15,548 nucleotides of DNA, taken from positions 1 through 15,548 of the forward strand of contig DPBR01000026.1 in NCBI GenBank assembly GCA_003516865.1, in the 5' to 3' direction. The notes under the pieces are model-generated. The model was not told where the DNA came from, searched no databases, and was given only the letters and a program-made list of their open reading frames with translations. Below, piece after piece: positions 7,715-13,990 of the stretch. The DNA is from Oscillospiraceae bacterium. GTDB taxonomy: Bacteria > Bacillota > Clostridia > Oscillospirales > Ruminococcaceae. Both the position numbers and the translations under genes were made by a program. The first letter of the stretch is position 1. Every line of letters starts with the position of its first letter.

Positions 7715-10078
7715 TTGACATACAAAGAATTGAAGCAGCGCGCGCTTGAAAGCTGTTTTGAGCGCGCGAACAATATGCAGAAAAAGGCGATTTTCAAGGT
7801 TCGGGGAGCGGTATTGATAATCGCGGGCGCGGGAAGCGGAAAAACGACCGTTCTGGTAAACAGGATTGCGAATATGACGCGCTTCGGAAACGCTTTTCAC
7901 GATGACGAGGAACGGAATATTTCGCCCGAAGAAGAACGTTTTCTCGCGGATTTTCCGGATATGGAAAAAACTCCCGAAAATATCGCGAAGCTTGCGGATA
8001 TAATCGCGGTAAATCCCGTAAATCCGTGGAATATACTCGCGATAACGTTCACGAATAAGGCTGCGGGAGAGCTTCGCGAGAGGCTTTCGGCGATGCTCGG
8101 CGAGGACGCGGAGAAGATAAACGCGTCGACTTTCCATTCCGCCTGCGTGAAGATATTGCGCCGCGAGATTGAAAAGCTCGGCTTCCGCGCGGGATTTACG
8201 ATTTACGACGACGACGATTCAAAGCGTCTGCTGCGCGAGATAATGAAAAATCGCGGAATTGACGAGAAGCGGATTGCCCCGAAGGTGTTCAAAAACAACA
8301 TTTCCCGCCTGAAGGACAGAATGATTTCGGCTGAAGATTACGCGAAAGAGGCGGCTGAAAGCGCGGAATTTATCGAGCAGAAAACCGCCGAGATTTACGC
8401 GGATTATCAGAAATCGCTGGCGAGCGCGAACGCGGTTGATTTTGACGATATAATTTACCTCACGGTAAAGCTTTTCGAGAACTTTCCGGACGTGCTTTCG
8501 CATTACAGAAACCTCTATAAATACATAATGGTAGACGAGTATCAGGACACGAATTTCGCGCAGTACCGCTTGGTTTCGCTTCTTGCGGGGGATAACGGAA
8601 ATTTGTGCGTTGTCGGCGACGACGACCAGTCGATTTACCGTTTCCGCGGCGCTACAATCGAGAATATTCTGAATTTCGAGAAAGAGTACAGAAATTGCGA
8701 GGTTATACGTCTTGAACAGAATTATCGTTCAACGACAAACATTCTGGACGCCGCGAACAGCGTTATCAAAAACAACTCAAACCGCAAGGAAAAGCGGCTC
8801 TGGAGTGAACTTGGCGAGGGCGACAAGATAAAAGTGCTGAAATATCAGAATGAGCTTGGCGAGGGAAAAGGCGTTGCGGATATAATCGCAAAGGGCGTTG
8901 AAAACGGCGCGAGATATTCCGATTACGCTATTCTTTACCGCAGCAACGCGCTTTCGAGAACGTTTGAAACGGCGCTTTCCCGTTCGTCCATTCCTTATAA
9001 GATAGTCGGCGGACTGCGCTTTTACGACAGAAAAGAGATTAAGGATATTCTGAGTTATCTAGCGCTTCTGAACAACCCTTATGACGCGATACGCTTCCGC
9101 AGGGTGATAAACGAGCCGAAGCGCGGAATAGGCGACGCGACGATTGACGAGATAATCCGCATAAGCGAGGGACTTGGAATAAGCCCGCTTGACGTATGCA
9201 GGGACGCGGGGCGGTATGAAACGCTCTCCCGCAAGACAAACGCGCTGAAAGCGGCGGCGAACATATTCGACGAGCTGGACGAGCTTTCGGATACGATGCG
9301 GCTTGACGAGCTGATTGACGCGGTTGTGGAGAAATCGGGCTATGCGCAGATGCTGAAAGCGCTTGGCGACGAGGGCGCGGCACGAATGGAGAACGTAAAC
9401 GAGCTGAAGTCGAACGCTCTGGAGCTGCTGAAGGAGCAGCCCGACGCGGCTTTGCCCGATTTTCTGGAGCAGGCGGCGCTTCAGTCGGATATCGATAACT
9501 ATGACGCCGAAACCGACCGCGTTTCGCTTATGACAATGCACAGCGCGAAGGGCTTGGAGTTTCCGGAGGTATTTCTCGTGGCGGCGGAGGACAACGTTTT
9601 CCCCTCGATTATGAGCATAAACAGTCCCGCCGAGCTTGAGGAAGAACGCAGACTTGCGTATGTTGCGATAACGCGCGCGAAGAAGAAGCTTTATATCACG
9701 CACACGGGCTATCGTATGCTTTACGGTCACACGTCCGCGAACAAGCTCTCGACATTTGTGCGCGAGATACCGGAGCGCTATTGCGAAAAAGCGGACGACA
9801 AGCCACAGAGCAGCTTTGTAAAAGGAATGTCGTTTGCGAAACCCGTCCAGAAGAGCTTTTTGAAAGAGCAGTCGGAGAAAATGCACACAACGCATCCCGT
9901 TCACACGGCTGCGGGAGAGAGTTTTTCCGCCGGCGACAGGGTACGGCACAAGATTTTCGGCGAGGGCACGGTGGTAAACGTGAAGCCTGTCGGCAAGGAC
10001 GCGATAATCACGATTGACTTTGATACAAAAGGAACGAAGCCTGTGATGCAGAATAACGCGAGAATGGAAAAACTGTAA
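7715..10078 (+). CDS. pcrA: ATP-dependent DNA helicase, UvrD/PcrA family
   Basis: This is a superfamily 1A 3'-5' DNA helicase of 787 aa from the TTG chosen here. Visible motifs are Walker A AGAGSGKTT (Lys43), TFTNKAA (111-117), DEYQDT (274-279), GDDDQSIYRFRGA (301-313), TMHSAKGLEF (from 607) and VAITRAKKK (from 650). The C-terminal tail, containing GDRVRHKIFGEGTVV, is the Tudor-like segment through which PcrA contacts RNA polymerase. PcrA/UvrD unwinds DNA in repair and rolling-circle replication and removes blocked complexes. A stretch of about 40 residues between motifs I and Ia (about 57-100) is longer than in Bacillus PcrA. The reading frame stays open upstream to a TTG at 7631, but those 28 codons encode repeat sequence. 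The TTG at 7715, with GAGGT seven bases upstream, gives the family-like N-terminus MTYKELKQRALESCF. It is followed by non-coding sequence without a clear terminator. Confidence 0.93.
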   Translation: MTYKELKQRALESCFERANNMQKKAIFKVRGAVLIIAGAGSGKTTVLVNRIANMTRFGNAFHDDEERNISPEEERFLADFPDMEKTPENIAKLADIIAVNPVNPWNILAITFTNKAAGELRERLSAMLGEDAEKINASTFHSACVKILRREIEKLGFRAGFTIYDDDDSKRLLREIMKNRGIDEKRIAPKVFKNNISRLKDRMISAEDYAKEAAESAEFIEQKTAEIYADYQKSLASANAVDFDDIIYLTVKLFENFPDVLSHYRNLYKYIMVDEYQDTNFAQYRLVSLLAGDNGNLCVVGDDDQSIYRFRGATIENILNFEKEYRNCEVIRLEQNYRSTTNILDAANSVIKNNSNRKEKRLWSELGEGDKIKVLKYQNELGEGKGVADIIAKGVENGARYSDYAILYRSNALSRTFETALSRSSIPYKIVGGLRFYDRKEIKDILSYLALLNNPYDAIRFRRVINEPKRGIGDATIDEIIRISEGLGISPLDVCRDAGRYETLSRKTNALKAAANIFDELDELSDTMRLDELIDAVVEKSGYAQMLKALGDEGAARMENVNELKSNALELLKEQPDAALPDFLEQAALQSDIDNYDAETDRVSLMTMHSAKGLEFPEVFLVAAEDNVFPSIMSINSPAELEEERRLAYVAITRAKKKLYITHTGYRMLYGHTSANKLSTFVREIPERYCEKADDKPQSSFVKGMSFAKPVQKSFLKEQSEKMHTTHPVHTAAGESFSAGDRVRHKIFGEGTVVNVKPVGKDAIITIDFDTKGTKPVMQNNARMEKL

Positions 10079-10139
10079 AAATCGAAAAACGCTAAAGTTT
10101 TCGGGAAATCTGCCGATAAATAAGGCAAGAGGAAAGGAA

Positions 10140-10232
10140 ATGCAGCTATATTTCCCGAACTCGGAGAGAAATGTGTGCCGGCAGCAGCGGGTGCGCGTTA
10201 TGAAAGTAAAGCGCCGCAAAACGCAGTTTTGA
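10140..10232 (+). CDS. Possible small protein, 30 aa (weak call)
   Basis: An ATG preceded by AAGAGG with a 7-base spacer opens a 30-codon frame ending at TGA 10230-10232. The peptide is strongly basic in its second half (RQQRVRVMKVKRRKTQF). The good ribosome binding site is the only evidence; no family is recognised. It could be a leader peptide for the YjbR gene, a decayed gene remnant, or chance. Confidence 0.25.
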   Translation: MQLYFPNSERNVCRQQRVRVMKVKRRKTQF

Positions 10233-10279
10233 CTAAGAGAAAAGCGCTTTATACAGGCAATAGGGAAAAAGGAAGTCCT

Positions 10280-10305
10280 GCCGCGGTGCTGAGAAGTGCC
10301 GCGGC
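10280..10305 (+). promoter_or_regulatory. Strong leader hairpin upstream of the YjbR gene
   Basis: A 10-bp stem (GCCGCGGTGC / GTGCCGCGGC, with two G-U pairs) closes a TGAGAA loop and ends 28 bases before the ATG at 10334. It is followed by TTTGACCTTAT, not by a real T-run, so it is a weak terminator at best. It may be an attenuator or an mRNA-stabilising or translational control hairpin. Confidence 0.5.
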
Positions 10306-10333
10306 TTTGACCTTATGCGGGAAAGGCGGAGAA

Positions 10334-10702
10334 ATGACGAAGGAAGAATATCTTGAATTTTGCGGAAATCTCGGCGGAGCAGTGCTTGACAGCCCGTTTT
10401 CCGATGATTTTGAAAGCGTTGTCGCAAGACATTCCGCGGGGAGAAAGTGGTTTGCGCTTGTGATGAAGCTTGGTGAAAAATGGGTTGTGAACCTGAAGTG
10501 CGAGCCTTTGGAAGCGGATTTTCTGAGAAAAATTTACGAGGGCGTAATTCCCGCATACCATATGAATAAAACGCATTGGAACACTGTTTTTCTTGACTCC
10601 GACGTGCCGCGCGCGGAAATCGAGCGAATGACGCTTGCAAGCTTTGCGCTCACGGAAAAGAAAATCCGCACGGGAAAAAATCGTGAAATTTTGCCGAAAT
10701 AA
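10334..10702 (+). CDS. MmcQ/YjbR family protein
   Basis: The 122-aa product matches the MmcQ/YjbR family over its whole length. It has the N-terminal helix MTKEEYLEFC, the central strand pair around WFALVMKLGEKWVVNLKCEP, and the family signature HMNKTHWNTVFLD near residues 76-88. The family has a CyaY-like 'double wing' fold and is thought to bind DNA; its role is not established. The frame is open upstream to 10175, but the ATG at 10334 has a ribosome binding site (AAAGGCGGAG) and gives the usual family length and N-terminus. The upstream codons overlap the leader hairpin and look non-coding. A tandem repeat starts 27 bases after the stop. Confidence 0.88.
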   Translation: MTKEEYLEFCGNLGGAVLDSPFSDDFESVVARHSAGRKWFALVMKLGEKWVVNLKCEPLEADFLRKIYEGVIPAYHMNKTHWNTVFLDSDVPRAEIERMTLASFALTEKKIRTGKNREILPK

Positions 10703-10728
10703 GCGAATTTTGCGAAAAAACTTGAAAA

Positions 10729-10817
10729 TGCAGTAAATTGCAGTCGAAAACGAGCAAAAAAACGCGTTTTTGCAGTAATTTGCAGTCGAAAACGAGCAAA
10801 AAAACGCATTTTTGCAG
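10729..10817. repeat. 42-bp direct tandem repeat (two units plus a 5-bp start of a third)
   Basis: Units start at 10729 and 10771 with the motif TGCAGTAA, and a third TGCAG starts at 10813, giving an exact 42-bp period. The two full units differ at only a few positions. Each contains GCAAAAAAACGCGTTTTTGC or a close variant, which is self-complementary (GCAAAAA / TTTTTGC), so each unit can form a hairpin. They follow the YjbR gene and could end transcription from either side, though the T-run is within the stem rather than after it. Confidence 0.8.
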
Positions 10818-10909
10818 CGAAATATCGCGATTTTAGCGAAAATAACCGTTAATTTCAGGCTGCTAAAAATCACCGTTTATAAAAAATCCGTCTTTGAGAA
10901 TAATAATTC

Positions 10910-10927
10910 TGCGTGAAATTACACGCA
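10910..10927. promoter_or_regulatory. Short inverted repeat upstream of a surface-protein gene
   Basis: TGCGTG and CACGCA flank AAATTA, giving a 6-bp stem 25 bases before the ATG at 10952. It could be an operator or a 5' mRNA hairpin. No consensus promoter was found beside it; TAATAATTC at 10900-10908 is the best -10-like sequence. Confidence 0.35.
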
Positions 10928-10951
10928 AAAATCAAAGATAGGAGAAAAGCG

Positions 10952-11389
10952 ATGATTAAAAAGATTTCGGCAGCCGCGGCTTTGGCGGTATGCACGGCGG
11001 CTCTCACAGCAGCCGCAGCTTCGGCTCAGTCGCCGATAGGCAGAGCTGCAAACGGAGTTATCGGCGCGGGCGAGGACATCATAAACGGCGTTGCTGACGC
11101 AGGCGAAGACATCGCAAACGGAATTACGGGCAGAACCGACGGTCAGAATAACGCGAACACCAGCTCCGGCACCGCCTCAACCCCCGAAAGCACGACAAGC
11201 ACGCCCTCAACCGGCACATCGGGGACGGCAGGCACGACCTCTTCCGACGCAAACAGCGGTCTTGAGCCGGGTTCGGATATAAACGGAAATCAAAGCCCTT
11301 CGACAGGCGTTTCTTTCGGTATGACGGCGGCAGCGGCTGTTCTCGGCGCGCTCGGCGTTGTTGTAACGGCAAATCGCCGCGGTGAATAA
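10952..11389 (+). CDS. Small surface protein with LPXTG-like C-terminal anchor
   Basis: This 145-aa protein has a Lys-Lys signal peptide with a long Ala-rich core (1-25, ending ASA). Residues 35-60 contain a twofold repeat of the form AGEDI(I/A)NG. A low-complexity Ser/Thr/Gly/Pro linker (about 62-115) resembles a wall-spanning stalk. The C-terminus has SPSTG (115-119), a hydrophobic stretch (120-140) and an Arg-Arg tail, the layout of a sortase sorting signal with a non-standard LPXTG motif. No catalytic or binding domain is recognised. The ATG at 10952 is chosen over a GTG at 10913 because it has AGGAG seven bases upstream and directly starts the signal peptide. A strong terminator follows. 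The role is unknown; it may be anchored by sortase or simply held by the terminal membrane segment. Confidence 0.8.
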   Translation: MIKKISAAAALAVCTAALTAAAASAQSPIGRAANGVIGAGEDIINGVADAGEDIANGITGRTDGQNNANTSSGTASTPESTTSTPSTGTSGTAGTTSSDANSGLEPGSDINGNQSPSTGVSFGMTAAAAVLGALGVVVTANRRGE

Positions 11390-11406
11390 AATTTAACAGA
11401 TAATCC

Positions 11407-11433
11407 AAGGCGTTCCTTTTCGGAGCGCCTTTT
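11407..11433 (+). terminator. Rho-independent terminator after the first surface-protein gene
   Basis: A 10-bp stem AAGGCGTTCC / GGAGCGCCTT (one G-U pair) with a TTTTC loop runs into a T-tract (11430-11433). It begins 18 bases past the stop codon. Confidence 0.85.
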
Positions 11434-11629
11434 GCGTCGTTTATTCTCAGAACGCGGCGTAATTTCTGTTATGCTGTTTTTGCACTTTTTGTGTAAAATG
11501 CCAAATTCAACGTTATAATATGCGATTTTAATGCTCGTGTGTGTTGAAAATGGCGGCTTTGAGCATTAATATTTGTTGAAAACGACGAAAATTCATCTTT
11601 TGAACAAGCGTTTATGGTGAAAGTTTTGC

Positions 11630-11658
11630 TTGATTTTTTGTGTGAAATGTAGTAAAAT
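11630..11658 (+). promoter_or_regulatory. Probable sigma-A promoter for the second surface-protein gene
   Basis: TTGATT (11630-11635) and TAAAAT (11653-11658) are 17 bases apart. Transcription from here would read through a hairpin and the third repeat element before reaching the ATG at 11921, a leader of about 255 bases. Confidence 0.6.
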
Positions 11659-11669
11659 AATATTTGTGG

Positions 11670-11701
11670 ATTAAATCCGCGGGGCAAAATGCGGATTTAA
11701 T
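11670..11701. promoter_or_regulatory. Perfect 11-bp hairpin at the start of the predicted transcript
   Basis: ATTAAATCCGC and GCGGATTTAAT flank the 10-base loop GGGGCAAAAT. It starts about 12 bases after the -10 box. It may be an operator for a dimeric repressor, a 5' stabilising hairpin or a weak early terminator; only TT follows the stem, so termination is unlikely. Confidence 0.55.
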
Positions 11702-11704
11702 TTA

Positions 11705-11876
11705 GGGTAACACCGCATAATTATTGTCGTTTAATCGCGCCGAGATTTTTTCGTCAGAATGAACAAAACGAACGAAGGAATACTGTATGTATTTCGAGAG
11801 AGTTTTGGGCGTTATGACGGAAAAATAGCAAGCGAGGAAACGGCAAAGGCAAAGCCGCTAATTGTGCGGTGTTGCC
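11705..11876. repeat. Inverted-repeat element, copy 3 (MITE-like), about 172 bp
   Basis: Terminal inverted repeats are left GGGTAACACCGCATAATTA and right, read on the - strand, GGCAACACCGCACAATTA. The left end continues with TTGTCG and CGAGATTTTTTCGTCAGA, matching the right part of copy 2 in inverted orientation. The right end shares GCAAAGCCG with the left part of copy 2. Directly flanking TTA (11702-11704 and 11877-11879) could be a target duplication. An open frame from the ATG at 11759 crosses the element into the next gene but is not a credible protein extension. Confidence 0.78.
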
Positions 11877-11920
11877 TTAGTCATTTTTTAGTCGTTTTTG
11901 ACTTTTATGGAGGTATCTTA

Positions 11921-12610
11921 ATGAAAATCAAGTCAATTCTTGCGGGAATTGCTGCCGCAGGGACGATTTGCGCTGTTTCCGCAGTCGCTTTCGCGGACGA
12001 CGCTCCCATGCTTATCTCGCCTAATCCCAACGCCGACGATATTATGGTTATTTCGCCCGCTCCGCAAAAGAGCGCTGTTGACGAAATTCTGGAGATGTAC
12101 GGCGGCGATTTTGACGCGAGCTTTTTGAGCCTCAAGGCGCAGATTGCTGCCGTTGGCGGCGCAGACGTATATTTTGAGATGGCAAAGCAGTTCTTTTCTT
12201 CAATCTCCACCGGAGAGGTTGATAAAATGCTGAGCGATACGCTCAAGGCTCAGGGCTTGACCGACGAGCAGATTAAGGAAGCGCTCGCTTCGTTTGACTC
12301 AGCAACGGAATTCGTTTTCGACGAGGAAGAATTCAAGCAGTTCAGGTCGCATCTCAGAATGATTGAAAAGTGCGGGACTTCGGACGAATTTGTTGAATAT
12401 ATCAAATCAAATCTTGAAGATGAATATGCCGCGGGCATTTTGGCTGCCGTCAAGGAAATGGGCGGGGGAACCGACAGCGTTGTTCCCATAAAGGACGATA
12501 TCACAGCCGGCGGAGATAACGCGGACACGGGTGCCGAGGGCGTTGCTGCGGTTGTCGGCGTAATCGCTGTTGCGGGCGCAGTCGTTGTTATTTCGCGCAA
12601 GAAGGCATAA
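11921..12610 (+). CDS. Secreted surface protein with LPXTG-like C-terminal anchor
   Basis: This 229-aa protein has a signal peptide (1-25, MKIKSILAGIAAAGTICAV..., cut likely after AFA). An acidic, helix-rich central region (about 45-175) shows no recognised domain; Asp and Glu are frequent and it includes TDEQIKEALASFDSATEF. The C-terminus has NADTG (200-204), a hydrophobic segment (207-224) and a final SRKKA, a sorting-signal layout with a non-standard motif. The ATG is set by GGAGG at 11909-11913, seven bases upstream. Frames starting earlier run through the repeat element and are rejected. Its layout and terminator resemble those of the previous surface-protein gene, although the central parts are unrelated by eye. 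Function is unknown. Confidence 0.82.
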   Translation: MKIKSILAGIAAAGTICAVSAVAFADDAPMLISPNPNADDIMVISPAPQKSAVDEILEMYGGDFDASFLSLKAQIAAVGGADVYFEMAKQFFSSISTGEVDKMLSDTLKAQGLTDEQIKEALASFDSATEFVFDEEEFKQFRSHLRMIEKCGTSDEFVEYIKSNLEDEYAAGILAAVKEMGGGTDSVVPIKDDITAGGDNADTGAEGVAAVVGVIAVAGAVVVISRKKA

Positions 12611-12625
12611 TCAAAAATACATAAG

Positions 12626-12651
12626 CCGCGTTCCTCGGAGCGCGGTTTTTT
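12626..12651 (+). terminator. Rho-independent terminator after the second surface-protein gene
   Basis: An 8-bp stem CCGCGTTC / GAGCGCGG (one G-U pair) with a CTCG loop is followed by six or more Ts. It lies 15 bases past the stop codon and just before the next promoter. Confidence 0.9.
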
Positions 12652-12664
12652 ATATGCTCAAGTA

Positions 12665-12693
12665 TTGACAAAGCGAAGAAAATATGATACAAT
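12665..12693 (+). promoter_or_regulatory. Sigma-A promoter for the flavodiiron gene
   Basis: A perfect TTGACA (12665-12670) and TACAAT (12688-12693) have a 17-base spacer. Transcription would start near 12700, about 25 bases before the ATG at 12725. This excludes the in-frame TTG at 12665 as a translation start. Confidence 0.92.
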
Positions 12694-12724
12694 TTCAGTG
12701 AAAACAGTTTTTGGAGGAGATAAA

Positions 12725-13885
12725 ATGGAAATTTCAAATGAGATAAAATACATAGGCGCAGACGACCACGACATTGATTTATTTGAGGGAATGTACGTTG
12801 TTCCGAGGGGAATGGCGTATAATTCGTATGTTATTCTCGATGAAAAAATCGCCGTTATGGATACGGTTGACGCGCGTTTCGGCGAAAAGTGGCTCGCTAA
12901 TCTCGAAGATGCGCTGGGTGGGAAAAAGCCCGATTATCTTGTCGTTCAGCATATGGAGCCTGACCATTCCGCAAATATCGCGGTTTTCGCGGAGAAATAC
13001 CCCGAAGCTAAAATTGTCGCTTCGGCAAAGGCTTTCACTATGATGGGGCAGTTTTTCGGCAATGATTTTAAGGACAGGCAGGTTGTTGTCGGCGAGGGCG
13101 GCAAGCTTTCTCTCGGAACGCACGAGCTTTGCTTTATCACCGCGCCGATGGTTCACTGGCCCGAGGTTATTATGACCTATGACAGCAAGGAAAAGGCGCT
13201 TTTCACGGCTGACGGTTTCGGAAAATTCGGCGCGAACGACGTCGTTGACCCGGAGGGCTGGGCTTGCGAGGCAAGGCGTTATTATTTCGGGATTGTCGGG
13301 AAATTCGGCGCGCAGGTTCAGGCTGTTCTCAAGAAAGCCGCGGCGCTTGATATCGAGAAAATTCTCCCGCTTCACGGTCCCGTGCTTACCGAAAATCTCA
13401 AGTATTACCTCGATTTGTACAACACATGGTCGAGCTATGGCGTCGAGAGCGAGGGCGTTTGCGTCGCTTACACCTCGGTTTACGGTCACACAAAGAAAGC
13501 GGCGCTTCTGCTTGCGGAAAAGCTTGAAAAAGCGGGCTGCGCTAAGGTTGCCGTAACCGACCTTGCGCGCGGCGATTGGGCGGAGGCTGTCGAGGACGCG
13601 TTCCGCTACGGCAAGCTTGTTCTCGCAACGACGACCTACAACGGCGATGTTTTCCCGATTATGCGCGAATTTATCGCTCATCTCACCGAGAGAAACTATC
13701 AGAACCGTTTTATCGGTATCATCGAGAACGGCTCTTGGGCGGCGACCGCGGCAAAGCTCATCAAAAAGAGCTTCGAGAACTCGAAAAATATCACCTTTGC
13801 CGAAAACACAGTTTCGCTTAAATCCGCACTCTCCTCCGAGAACGAGGCGCAGCTTGACGCGCTTTGCGGCGAACTTATGAAATAA
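12725..13885 (+). CDS. fprA: FprA family A-type flavodiiron protein
   Basis: This 386-aa protein has the two-domain flavodiiron plan. An N-terminal metallo-beta-lactamase-like domain (about 1-250) carries the di-iron ligands H76, E78, D80 (with H81 in the HxExDH motif), H144 (MVHWPE), D163 (FTADGFG) and H217 (LPLHGP). A C-terminal flavodoxin-like domain (about 252-386) has the FMN phosphate loop TSVYGHTKKAA. Such proteins reduce O2 to water, and in some cases NO to N2O, protecting anaerobes from oxygen. There is no fused rubredoxin or flavin reductase domain, so electrons must come from a separate rubredoxin or similar donor not encoded nearby. The ATG has GGAGGAG about 5 bases upstream. With its own promoter and a perfect terminator it is a single-gene unit. 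The choice between O2 and NO as substrate cannot be made from sequence. Confidence 0.95.
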   Translation: MEISNEIKYIGADDHDIDLFEGMYVVPRGMAYNSYVILDEKIAVMDTVDARFGEKWLANLEDALGGKKPDYLVVQHMEPDHSANIAVFAEKYPEAKIVASAKAFTMMGQFFGNDFKDRQVVVGEGGKLSLGTHELCFITAPMVHWPEVIMTYDSKEKALFTADGFGKFGANDVVDPEGWACEARRYYFGIVGKFGAQVQAVLKKAAALDIEKILPLHGPVLTENLKYYLDLYNTWSSYGVESEGVCVAYTSVYGHTKKAALLLAEKLEKAGCAKVAVTDLARGDWAEAVEDAFRYGKLVLATTTYNGDVFPIMREFIAHLTERNYQNRFIGIIENGSWAATAAKLIKKSFENSKNITFAENTVSLKSALSSENEAQLDALCGELMK

Positions 13886-13895
13886 TATCCAAAAG

Positions 13896-13919
13896 CCCGA
13901 GCTTTTTGCTCGGGTTTTT
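13896..13919 (+). terminator. Rho-independent terminator after fprA
   Basis: A perfect 7-bp stem CCCGAGC / GCTCGGG with a TTTTT loop is followed by TTTTT. It begins 11 bases past the stop codon. Confidence 0.95.
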
Positions 13920-13955
13920 CTACATAGAAAATTGGGCGAAAAGTCGGTTTTCCCC

Positions 13956-13984
13956 TTGACAAAACAGCGATTTTCTATTATAAT
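13956..13984 (+). promoter_or_regulatory. Consensus sigma-A promoter of the pyr operon
   Basis: Perfect TTGACA (13956-13961) and TATAAT (13979-13984) boxes are 17 bases apart. Transcription would begin near 13991. Such a full-consensus promoter suits an operon controlled after initiation by attenuation. Confidence 0.95.
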
Positions 13985-13990
13985 GTATGA

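Larger units (their letters stand above)
10079..10333 (+). other. Leader/intergenic region before the YjbR gene
   Basis: This 255-base gap has no clear sigma-A promoter and no T-tailed terminator. It holds a possible 30-codon reading frame (10140-10232) and a strong hairpin (10280-10305), listed separately. I do not recognise a known riboswitch class in it. Confidence 0.4.
11434..11704 (+). other. AT-rich non-coding region
   Basis: This stretch has no credible gene. It contains a perfect TATAAT at 11514-11519 with only a poor -35 (TTGTGT, 19-base spacing), followed by a perfect 9-bp inverted repeat TTAATGCTC (11528-11536) / GAGCATTAA (11561-11569) with a 24-base loop. Near its right end are a good promoter (11630-11658) and an 11-bp hairpin (11670-11701), listed separately. 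Confidence 0.6.

Noticed and set aside
10083..10103. Terminator after the helicase gene
   Set aside because: CGAAAA / TTTTCG is a weak A/T stem followed by GGAAATC with no T-tract.
9059..10219. 386-codon open frame on the - strand
   Set aside because: It is antisense to the helicase, whose motifs are unambiguous on the + strand; no family features.
10729..10817. CRISPR array
   Set aside because: The units are directly adjacent 42-bp tandem repeats with no distinct spacers, only two full copies and no cas genes.
10913..10951. GTG start for the first surface protein
   Set aside because: The GTG lies inside a short inverted repeat and has no ribosome binding site; starting there would add a charged extension before the signal peptide.
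11759..11920. 54-codon N-terminal extension of the second surface protein
   Set aside because: It is translated repeat element plus spacer. The ATG at 11921 has GGAGG upstream and starts a textbook signal peptide.
12665..12724. Upstream TTG start for the flavodiiron protein
   Set aside because: The TTG is the first three bases of a perfect TTGACA -35 box, so it cannot be in the transcript. The ATG at 12725 has a strong ribosome binding site.
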